Part shown: piece by piece, positions 18,057-26,000 of the stretch
Layout of the letters: each line of letters begins with the position of its first letter
Position numbering within the stretch: the first letter of the stretch is position 1
NCBI RefSeq assembly: GCF_014649495.1
Contig: NZ_BMTD01000015.1
Location: forward strand, 124,001-188,000
Origin: Streptomyces filipinensis
GTDB taxonomy: Bacteria > Actinomycetota > Actinomycetes > Streptomycetales > Streptomycetaceae
Direction: 5' to 3'
DNA length: 64,000 nt
Translations under genes and position numbers: made by a program
Notes under the pieces: generated by a model
Databases searched by the model: none
What the model was told of the DNA's origin: nothing
Seen by the model: the letters and a program-made list of their open reading frames with translations, nothing else

Positions 18057-18386
18057 AGCCGCGACGACGGGCGGTTCGGGCGCCTCCATGGCGGCGAAGT
18101 GGCCGCCCCAGTCGAAACCAGTGAGGACGCCGCGCGTCCACGGGCCCGAGTCGCCCGTGAGCGGCTACTCGCCCAGGACGCGGTCGAGTGCGGCCGGCTC
18201 CGCGAGGCCGAGCGACACAACGCCCTCTCCAGCCGGATTCGCGGCCTCCTCGCCGGCCTCCTGCCTTGTCTCTTTCCATGTGGTGCGACCGCCCGACGTC
18301 TTGACAGACGATCGCTCGACCACGCTAAGTGACAGGATGGTCGCTACGAAGCGCGGAGCGTGGACGTACACCGAGGGAGCTGTCCG
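18057..18386. other. Fragment-bearing region upstream of the ligase gene
   Basis: No intact gene. The minus strand around 18057-18140 encodes a short GVLTGFDWGGHFAAMEAPEP stretch reminiscent of the C-terminus of epoxide hydrolases, adjoining the transposase remnant. The right end holds the promoter region of the glutamate-cysteine ligase gene. Confidence 0.4.
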
Positions 18387-19553
18387 GTGACAACCAGGGG
18401 GCGTCACCGCTCGCCGAACAGTTCCTTGCCGGTGACCGTCGGCGTCGAGGAGGAGTACCTGCTGGTTGACCCCGTTTCCCGCCAGGTAAGAGCGGAGGCC
18501 GAGAAAGTCGTGGCAGAGGCCGCCGCGGAACTGGGTGACCGGGTAGGCACCGAGCTCACGCGCTACCAGGTCGAGGTACGCACCGACCCCCACACCGACT
18601 TGGCGGACTTACGCGACCAGCTTTGCTCAACACGCGCTGCCGTCGCGACCGTCGCCGCCCGCCTGGGGCTAGCCGTCATCTCCAGCGGCACTCCTGTACT
18701 CGGCCAGCAGACACCACCCCCCTTCACTCTCGGCCACCGATACGCGCAAAGCGTCGCCATGTTCGGGGCGTTGGATGACGAACAGAGCGCGTGCGCGTGT
18801 CACGTGCACATCGGTGTCGCGGACGAGGAAACCGCCGTACAGCTCAGCAACCACCTGCGGCCCTGGCTGCCCGCGCTCATCGCCCTCTCCGCCAACTCGC
18901 CCTACTGGGCGGGCCGTGACACCGGCTACGCCAGCTGGCGCACCATGGCCTGGGGGCGGTGGCCCGTAGCGGGCCCACCCCCCTACTTCCCGTCCCGAAC
19001 TCACTTCCAGGATCTCGTCGACAGTCTCCTCGGCTCAGGCACCGTGATGGATCGCGGCGGACTGTACTGGGACATCCGGCCGTCCCATCACGTGCCCACT
19101 CTCGAAGTCCGGGTTGCCGACGCCACGCCGACCGTCGACGACACGGTGTTCCTCGCCGGCGTCGTCAAGGGCCTGGCCATCACCGCCCTGACAGCCATCC
19201 GCCGTGGCGAGTCCGCCCCGCAGCCGCGACCGGAGATGCTGAAGGCCGCATGCTGGCGCGCCGCCCGGGACGGCCTGGCCGGCGCCGGCATCAACCTGCG
19301 CACAGGCCAAGCGGAACCTGCCAGGGCACTCATGGGACGCCTGACACACACGGTGCACAGCGCCCTCAGCGCCACCGATCTTCCACCTGTGCACGCCGCA
19401 CGAGCACATCTACTCGCCCATGGAAATGGCGCCGAACGCCAAAGAGCAGCCTACGGCCGTCGACGTCACCTACCCGATGTCGTCGATCACCTGATCCGTT
19501 CCATGACCGCCCACCCTTCCCCGGCGGCAACCGCCTTCCGTCCAGTCACCTGA
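18387..19553 (+). CDS. YbdK-type carboxylate-amine ligase (glutamate-cysteine ligase family 2)
   Basis: 388 residues. The opening VTVGVEEEYLLVDPVSRQV is the GCS2/YbdK signature with the metal-binding EEE. SACACHVHIGVADEE carries the conserved histidines, SANSPYWAGRDTGYASWRTM is the substrate loop, and GLYWDIRPSHHVPTLEVRVAD is the second metal-ligand strand. These enzymes couple glutamate to amines or cysteine with ATP; in actinomycetes that use mycothiol the true role is uncertain. The GTG at 18387 gives the usual short N-terminus; the frame goes to 18360. Confidence 0.9.
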   Translation: MTTRGRHRSPNSSLPVTVGVEEEYLLVDPVSRQVRAEAEKVVAEAAAELGDRVGTELTRYQVEVRTDPHTDLADLRDQLCSTRAAVATVAARLGLAVISSGTPVLGQQTPPPFTLGHRYAQSVAMFGALDDEQSACACHVHIGVADEETAVQLSNHLRPWLPALIALSANSPYWAGRDTGYASWRTMAWGRWPVAGPPPYFPSRTHFQDLVDSLLGSGTVMDRGGLYWDIRPSHHVPTLEVRVADATPTVDDTVFLAGVVKGLAITALTAIRRGESAPQPRPEMLKAACWRAARDGLAGAGINLRTGQAEPARALMGRLTHTVHSALSATDLPPVHAARAHLLAHGNGAERQRAAYGRRRHLPDVVDHLIRSMTAHPSPAATAFRPVT

Positions 19554-19555
19554 CC

Positions 19556-19903
19556 ATGGCCGGCCATAGCCTTCTCGACGGCCTCGTCCGACGCGATCCC
19601 GACCCCGACGACCGCCGATCCACCCTCGTACGCATCACCCCCGCGGGCCCCGACAGCACACACCATCACCTCAGCGGCCTGGACGCAATCCTGGGCATCG
19701 TGACCGGCGTCGACATGATCAGCGAACTGTACGGCGAAACCGAAGCAACCTTGGTCTACGACGTCCACACCTCGGTCCCGGCCATTGGCACTCAACGCAC
19801 AGCCGAACACCTCCGCCGCGCCGACGGCCGGATCGATACCATCCGCCTGATCTTCGACGCCACTCCCTGGCACGCGGGCATGCAGGCATCCACCCGGCCT
19901 TGA
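19556..19903 (+). pseudogene. Chimera of MarR C-terminal fragment and SnoaL-like fragment
   Basis: A 115-residue frame beginning 3 bp after the ligase stop. Its first 30 residues, LLDGLVRRDPDPDDRRSTLV then RITPAG, are the winged-helix wing of a MarR regulator. Residues from about 42 on (LDAILGIVTGVDMISELYGE ... LVYDVHTSVPAIGTQRTAEH ... IRLIFDATPWHAG) are the second half of a SnoaL/NTF2-like domain. Neither domain is complete, and the two are not normally fused. It looks like a recombination junction of two gene remnants that happened to stay in frame; a functional fusion is unlikely but not excluded. Confidence 0.6.
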
Positions 19904-20040
19904 CGCCATGTACAGCCTCCGTGGCCCGTGGGGCGATATAGGACCGACTGGCGCGGACCACGGTGGCAGCACGCCTGAGTGATCTTCCTCGGCACCGCCG
20001 CTGCGCCGGCCACCGCTCAGCGCTACTTCCTGTACCGCAA

Positions 20041-20511
20041 CTACCCAGAACCGGCCTCGGCTGGACCGGCCTCCACAGCAACCCGCTGCACAAGTTCGTC
20101 GAGCTGACCTGCGATGATCATCCTTCGGCGCTCTAGCAGGTCCCTGTAGACGGTCAGCGGTACGGCTTCTCCCCTGGATGCTGCCTGTGTCAGTGCGAAG
20201 CGGGCCTCGACCTCCAATGCCAGATAGGCCCTGCTGCGTGCGTGAGCTGCTCGCTGATGCACCTCCGGCTTCAGGAAGGTGATGGCAGCGCTGAGTCCCG
20301 CACTGACCAGCGCCAGTACGGCCGCTGGGACACGGGCGTCTGTTGAAGAGAGCCCCGTTGCGCCCGAGATCCCGGCCAGCACGGCGGCTGGCAATCCGAG
20401 CGCGGCATGGGTGAACCGCCAGAACCGCCGGCGGAAGCGGTTCTTCTGGACGTGTTCTGCGCACTCTGCCTGAAGGTCGGCGACCTGACTCCCCACGACG
20501 TCATCTGCCAT
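20041..20511 (-). CDS. SLATT-like two-helix membrane protein
   Basis: 156 residues from ATG 20509-20511. After a short cytoplasmic lead (VADLQAECAEHVQKNRFRRR) come two membrane helices with a short turn: THAALGLPAAVLAGISGATG and VPAAVLALVSAGLSAAITFL. A charged helical tail follows (KPEVHQRAAHARSRAYLALE). This layout matches the SLATT family, described as 2TM effectors associated with SMODS/SLOG nucleotide-signalling defence systems. No nucleotidyltransferase lies next to it, so an independent role is possible. A TGCAGTTGGCCA element lies about 87 bp upstream and recurs upstream of the next minus gene (20719-21243). Confidence 0.65.
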   Translation of the reverse strand: MADDVVGSQVADLQAECAEHVQKNRFRRRFWRFTHAALGLPAAVLAGISGATGLSSTDARVPAAVLALVSAGLSAAITFLKPEVHQRAAHARSRAYLALEVEARFALTQAASRGEAVPLTVYRDLLERRRMIIAGQLDELVQRVAVEAGPAEAGSG

Positions 20512-20591
20512 GGAGCGAGCCTGCCACCTGGTGCTCCCGTCTGGACGGTGTATCCCCATTGTGATCGCCACTTCGCGGCCAACCATGGCGC

Positions 20592-20679
20592 TCAGAGTGG
20601 CCAACTGCAGCGCTCAGTCACACGTGGTTGTGACTGAGCGTGCTACTTGACCGCTGTGCATTTCAGTTGGCCACTCTGA
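20592..20679. promoter_or_regulatory. Nested inverted repeats upstream of the SLATT-like gene
   Basis: Outer arms are TCAGAGTGGCCAACTG (20592-20607) and its exact reverse complement (20664-20679), 16 bp each. Inside lies a second perfect hairpin, CGCTCAGTCACA (20611-20622) with TGTGACTGAGCG (20629-20640), loop CGTGGT. The core TGGCCAACTGCA recurs at 21355-21366 upstream of the neighbouring gene. The inner hairpin could terminate the gene at 20719-21243, and the outer arms look like a regulator site. Confidence 0.65.
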
Positions 20680-20718
20680 TGCTCAGGCTTCCACTGTCTG
20701 CCCTTCGTCTGGATCGGC

Positions 20719-21243
20719 TCATGCGGTCCAGATCGGGTCGTCTGGAGCGGGGCGCCCGGAGAAACGCTGAAGCGCCCCTCCGGTGGGCGAGAGTCGGCGG
20801 CGCGCGGTGACGATGAAGTTGTTCCGCGCCGACTCCACGCGTGAGCGCAGAATGAACCAGTCCTCCTCGGGGGGCAGACCGCGCCTGATCTTGGTGTGGA
20901 CACGCCATATCTGCTCATCAAGGATATGAGCGGCTTCTGCGATGTCCTTGTCAGCGACAAGGTTCACCATGCTCAGCGCCTCATTCCATGGCCGCCAGTC
21001 AATGGTGGTCGGGTGGACGACGCCTTGAGGGAGAGAGCTAGGGCGAGCCAATTCCGCGTCACTGAGGCTCAGGAGCAACCCTGATGATTCGCGAAGTACA
21101 CGTGCGCATGCTGCCGCCAACTGCTCCCGGTCCCAATGTCGGTCTTGCGCCCTCCTGCTGACCGAACTTCCCGCAAAGACACCGATCAGCGTGGTTGCGA
21201 CGGCCCCGGCGGGGGCAGCAAGCAAGCTCCACAGCGTAGACAT
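20719..21243 (-). CDS. Membrane-anchored protein of unknown function
   Basis: 174 residues from ATG 21241-21243, preceded by TAGG about 7 bases upstream; the frame is open to a GTG at 21297. One N-terminal membrane segment (MSTLWSLLAAPAGAVATTLI followed by GVFAGS) precedes a soluble, helical cytoplasmic part (RAQDRHWDREQLAAACARVL ... EAAHILDEQIWRVHTKIRRG). I do not recognise a catalytic motif. It shares strand, size class, membrane plan and an upstream sequence element with the SLATT-like gene, so the two may act together. Confidence 0.6.
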   Translation of the reverse strand: MSTLWSLLAAPAGAVATTLIGVFAGSSVSRRAQDRHWDREQLAAACARVLRESSGLLLSLSDAELARPSSLPQGVVHPTTIDWRPWNEALSMVNLVADKDIAEAAHILDEQIWRVHTKIRRGLPPEEDWFILRSRVESARNNFIVTARRRLSPTGGALQRFSGRPAPDDPIWTA

Positions 21244-22146
21244 GAGACCTAGTTTGAAGCGATCAGGGTCTGCCGGTGGCGATTCGCTGCTTGGCACTCC
21301 TTTTCCGGACGGCGCGAGGATGACGGTCGGGCAGACCTGCTAGCCCAGGTGGTGTGGCCAACTGCAACACTCCGAATGGCCAAGTAGCGCGCTCAGCACA
21401 GTGGTCGGGGTCGCGACGGGCATGGTTGGCCTCGTGGTCGGGCCTGTGGTCGCCCTCATCACGGTGGTCCTGGCCGGCGCTCGCCACTCGCGAACCTCCA
21501 TCCATGGACCGCCTGACGGGGTGGTGCGGCGTCGCTCGACAGGGTGGTTGTCCCCCCTCGCCGCAGGGTGTTGCCGGGCTCGGTGAAGGCGCTGTGGTTG
21601 GCTCCCGTCTGGACGAGGCCGGGCCCCGCTGGCGGTCGTCTGGGAATGAGGGACGGCGGTTGCACAGCCGCTGCGTGAGGAGCCTGGAGGCGGCCGAATC
21701 CCGGGAGTTGTGACCCGGGAGAAGTGGCAGCGTGGCCCGTAGGCCCGTAGTGCCTCAGGCTCACCCGGTCGTTTCAGCAGACGGCAGAGACGAGGACAAG
21801 CAGGTGGTGAGCCCCGGTCCCCGTGTGCGCGCCAGCAGGTGCCCGAACGTCTGCCGGACGGGCAGCAGCTCTGAGCTGCTGCTCTGCTCTGCCGGGGCCG
21901 GTTCTCTCGGCCTGACGGTGGCGGGCTTCACAGAAAATTCTCGTGCAGGCAGTCGTGGCGGCGAGGGCGTCTGTGTGACGGTAGGAGGGAGGACAACGAG
22001 ACCGACTGGCATCCTTGAGTGCCCGTCTTTGGGGATTTCGGGCGTTGCCCCCACCCCGGGCCCCCAGTCCCCTCCATCGTCGTACACCCCTCAAGGGGGT
22101 GCTGCGCCTTCGGGCTCACCAACCCCCGGAAGGGGGCACGCCCAGC
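21244..22146. other. Intergenic region
   Basis: About 900 bp without a supported gene. TGGCCAACTGCA at 21355-21366 and a second GGCCA half nearby probably belong to the promoter of the membrane protein gene to the left. A short plus-strand frame from 21401 begins with a hydrophobic stretch (MVGVATGMVGLVVGPVVALI) and could be a decayed membrane-protein start. The right part leads to the STAS fragment at 22147. Confidence 0.4.
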
Positions 22147-22270
22147 ATGAACATCACCACCACGATCGACGGCACCTCCGCACGCGTATCCCCCTGCGGA
22201 GAGATCGACTTCGACACCCTGCCCCCGCTACACGCCGCCGTCGACGCGCTGCCACCACAGGTGGTTCCCT
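22147..22270 (+). pseudogene. STAS-domain (anti-sigma factor antagonist) N-terminal fragment
   Basis: From ATG 22147, preceded by GAAGGGGG, the frame encodes MNITTTIDGTSARVSPCGEI and DFDTLPPLHAAVDALPPQV, the opening of a SpoIIAA-like STAS domain. The homology then stops abruptly; the frame ends at 22341 in unrelated sequence that is coding on the other strand. The phosphorylatable serine region is missing, so it is non-functional. Confidence 0.6.
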
Positions 22271-22670
22271 CACCGGGGACCTCTGTGCCGAACTGCATGG
22301 TGCGGCCACCACCGGGCCGGTCGTCGAAACGGATCCGGTGAACGTAGCCGCGCTGGGCAAGGGGGCCGGGAGGCACGCCGACACCGGGCCCCAGGATGGT
22401 CTCCCACACTCCCCCGTCCCAGTCGACGGGCCGGTTGCGATCGAGGTGGACCAGGACGGTCCGCCCGTCCTCAAGGTGGACCACCACGGCGGAGCCGCGG
22501 AGCTCGGGGTAAATGAACTCAGCAGCGATGTCACGCGCGCGCAGCCATGACGCCAGGTGGGCCTTGGTGAACAGGTGGTTGGCGCTATCCTTGCCCCGCC
22601 CCTTGCGGCCGCACACGTGGCCTTCCCCGCCGCTTCCGTAGTGCGCGAAGTGACAGATCTTGGACACCAC
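22271..22670 (-). pseudogene. CoiA-like nuclease fragment
   Basis: The minus strand encodes VSKICHFAHYGSGGEGHVCG, then SANHLFTKAHLASWLRARDI and AAEFIYPELRGSAVVVHLED. HFAH followed by a second H..K..L..W helix and a PELR strand resembles the restriction-endonuclease-like core of CoiA-type proteins. No proper start is present (the first codons arise from a neighbouring gene in another frame) and the original C-terminus is replaced by antisense of the STAS fragment. It is an internal gene piece trapped between two breakpoints near 22270 and 22672. Confidence 0.5.
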
Positions 22671-22971
22671 CGGCCGCGGTCTGCGCGAACATCTGCGCGA
22701 TCCGCGTGAGGGACGCTTCCTGGAGCAGTTCCCCGACGAACTCCTCCATCTCCGAGGTGCTTTCGGGCGGTCCGTTGTAGATGGTCACGTAGTAGCCGCT
22801 GTTCTGGCGCGGGCTGACGTTGATCGTGGCGTCGTCCCAGGCGGGGGTCCCGGCCGGCGCTTCCTTCGGTATGGGGATCAGCGTCCCGTCGGGGTCGGGC
22901 GCCGCCTCGAAGCGGTCGGCGGTGTCGGTCTGCGAACTGGGCAGCGTGTCCTGCAGCCTTTCGTCGGACAT
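22585..22971 (-). CDS. Small protein of unknown function, probably C-terminally truncated
   Basis: 128 residues from ATG 22969-22971, which has a perfect AGGAGG eight bases upstream. Residues 1-100 have good codon use: SDERLQDTLPSSQTDTADRF, DDATINVSPRQNSGYYVTIY, and SEMEEFVGELLQEASLTRIA. After GG at about residue 100 the sequence turns arginine-rich because it overlaps the CoiA-like fragment in another frame. It lies 65 bp downstream of the giant 1534-aa gene on the same strand and probably belongs to that operon. I do not recognise the family. Confidence 0.6.
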   Translation of the reverse strand: MSDERLQDTLPSSQTDTADRFEAAPDPDGTLIPIPKEAPAGTPAWDDATINVSPRQNSGYYVTIYNGPPESTSEMEEFVGELLQEASLTRIAQMFAQTAAGGVQDLSLRALRKRRGRPRVRPQGAGQG

Positions 22972-23036
22972 GACGATTTCCTCCTGTTCCTGCTGCGGCA
23001 TGTCCGGGGTGATGTACGCGTCGAGGGAGTGTCGAG

Positions 23037-26000
23037 TCAGTGGCGGAAGCCGCCGCCGTGGGGCCCGCGTCGGTCGTCGCCGTCGTCGCGTCCGCCGCGG
23101 TCGTGCCGGTCGTCGTTCTCGTGGTCGTCGTGGTCGTCGTGCACGGGCGGGAGGTCGACGGTGTCGCAGTAGATCACCGGTCCCGGGGGCGTGGCCGGGG
23201 CGGGGCCGTCGGGCGGGACGCCCTCGGTCTCCATGACCAGCAGCCGCAGCGGCGTCCCGGTCCGCACGGGCGGTACGGTGACCTGGCCCCCGTAGGTCGG
23301 TCGGTGCGAGGACTCCGCCTCGACCGAGGTGAGGGTGGTGGCGGTGTCGTCGAGGGTCACCCAGCCGAGGTCCGCGTCACCGATGACGTCGTGCCGGCGC
23401 TGCAGCGTGGCGGTGATCGTCGGCGGCAGGGAGCGGGTCGGGTCCCAGGAGGGGCCGGTGAGGCCGACCGAGACCGTCCGGCCGGGCCGTACCGTCAGTT
23501 CCCGGTCGGGCAGGGTGCGGACCACGTCGGCGAGGACGACCGGTGAGATCTCGGCTCCGGGGATCGAGTCGGGCTGGTACCGGACCAGAGCGAGCCGGAC
23601 GAAGGGCAGACAGGCGTCGCCGGTGTCCAGTTCCAGGTCGCAGAACCACCGGCCGTCCTTCTCGTCCTTGTCGAACTGCGGAGTGAATCCGAGCACCTTG
23701 ACGGGGAGCGGAGCGGTCCGCGGATGCGGGTGCAGGGTGAGCGGTACGGGCGGCCCCACCGCGTTGGTGAACATCTCCGGGGTCGGGGCCACGACGGGCG
23801 CGGAACGGTGGAGGGGATCGCGGCCCATCAGGGTGACCCAGGCGTCCTGTGGGTCCTTGGGGTCGCCGCCGGGCGGCTCACCGAGGACGACGCCGAGCAG
23901 TTCGCCGTCTCCGGAGGAGTACCAGGGGCGGCCCAGGTAGACGCGGATGCCTCCGCCGCGCCGGCGGCGGACGATGGCGTCGGGCGTCCCGTGGTCCTGC
24001 TCCAGGGAGAGCGTGGGGACGCAGTACAGGACCCGCGGCGCCGTGGGGGGCGCGCTGCTGGGCACGGAGTACGGCCGGGCGGCGCCCTGGACGGTCAGTT
24101 CGCTCCTGCCGGGTTCGGCGAAGGCGGGAGGGAAGTAGTCGCCGAACCGGCTGCCGGCGAGCGGGTGGTAGCGCACGGAGCGGTGTTTGGTGTCGCCGAA
24201 CTCGTGCTTGTGGATGAGGGGCGTGGCGCCCGCTGCGGCCTTGTGCTCGGCCGCTTCGGTGCTGAAGGTCAGGACGCCGTCCTGGAGGACGGCGGGATCC
24301 TGGCCGGGGGTGCCGGCCGGGTCGGCCCGCGCGGTCAGGAGACCGAACACCGGTGCGGTCACGGACTGGGTGGCACGCCCGTCGGGGCCCGCGTCCGTCA
24401 CCTCGGTCCACTCCGCGACCAGATCGACCCGGCCCGTGCTGTTCTCGTCCAGCGCGATGGTGCCGGCGAGGTGCTGCGCCGTGGCCTTCTCGGGGCGCGG
24501 GGCCGCCGGCGGAGGCGGGAACAGGGTCAGGACGGGGGTGCGCAGCGGCTTCTCGACCGCGTGGACGAGCGTCAGTTCGTGCCAGGGGGTGAACATCCAG
24601 TGCCGGCTGGCCGCGGCGAGGTCCAGCGCGTGCTCGGCCTTCTGCCGCTCGGCCTTTCTCTCCGCCTCGGCCTCCTCCGCCGACTGCGGCACGATTCCTT
24701 GTCTCGGCTCCGGGGGATCCAGGCACCACGACGCCATCCCCATGAGGCCGGCGTCGAAGTCGATGCCGGAGCACACACGGACGGTGGCCACCGCGCCTTT
24801 GGGCAGCGACACGGTCAGCACGCGGGACTCCTCGTCGAAGTTCGGCGGCGCGGTCCCCTCGGCCAACCGGATCCGGAAGGACTTCGGGCGGTGCCAGACA
24901 TCGCCGTCCCAAGGGACGGGGAAGGGCTCCCCGTCGGCCGTCCCGGGCAGGCCGAACAGGACGGTTCCCCGGGCCAGCGGGTCGGGCAGGCCCCGCATCT
25001 CGACCTGTTCGCCCGTGTGCAGGGCGGTCATCACCGGATGGTCGGGGTCCGCCGCCGGTGAGCCGACGGGCTTCAGCCTGACGTCCGGGCCGGGGTCGTC
25101 CAGGGAGTCGCTCTCGCGCACGGCCAGTTCGTAGACCGCGTCCTGCACGGCGTGGTCGGTGGAGCCGATGGCCTCGTCCAGCAGCCCGTGCCACTCCACG
25201 CACCGCAGCGATGTCTTCGGCGCCACGACATGGCGTTCGTCGACGCCCCGGTAGGGCTCGTGTCCTTGGCCGGTGACCAGCGGCAGCCGGTTGAACTCCG
25301 CGGCGAACTGCTCCGCCGTGCTTCCGGGCGCCGGGGCCGGCTCCGAGCCGGGCCCGCAGTCGACGGTGAAGCCGGCCTTGCGGCCCAGCTCGGTCAGGGA
25401 CAGGCAGCCGGGTGTGCCGTCGGCGTCGCTCCCGGTGAGACCCTGGTCCCGTTGCTCCTCGGCGTAGGCGTCCGTGGTGTGCTTGAGGAACTTGCCGTCC
25501 GCGCCGCCCTGCAGGTCGTGACCGAGGGCCATGAGTGCCCTCTGGACGACGGCGACGTCGTCGTTCTCCAGGCCGGGCTTGACGTTGGCCAGCGAGACCC
25601 TCGGCCCGGTCTCCGGGGGTCCGGGCGGACCGGCCGGTGGCGGCTGGTCCCCGGGGCTGCTGCGAATCACCATGCGGAAGGTGGAGGCGCCCTCGGCGAG
25701 GGGCAGTCTCGGCACCACCGCCGGCGCCGGAACGGCCTCGAACCGCTGGAAGACCAGCGGCGGGTCGGGGGCGGACAGGCCGGGCAGGCGCATCATGGCG
25801 TCGGCGTGCTCCAGGTCGAGACCGTTGCCCGCCAGGTCGACGGTGCGCAGCCGTACCAGGTAGGGGTGGCCGTAGCGCAGGGTCGGCAGGGAGCCGACGG
25901 CCGCCTTGACGGTGATCTCCAGCGGCAGTCCCGGCGGTACCTCGTTGCTGAGCGGCACCGCCGGGTTGGGGGCACGGTGGGTGTCGGGGTCTCCCTCGTC

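Noticed and set aside
18960..19903. Single 314-aa protein covering the second half of the ligase and the chimera
   Set aside because: Its first 200 residues are an out-of-frame shadow of the ligase; only the part from 19556 has domain similarity.
20719..21297. GTG start at 21297 for the membrane protein
   Set aside because: The only purine-rich site overlaps the start codon itself; ATG 21243 has a better spaced site and begins at the hydrophobic segment.
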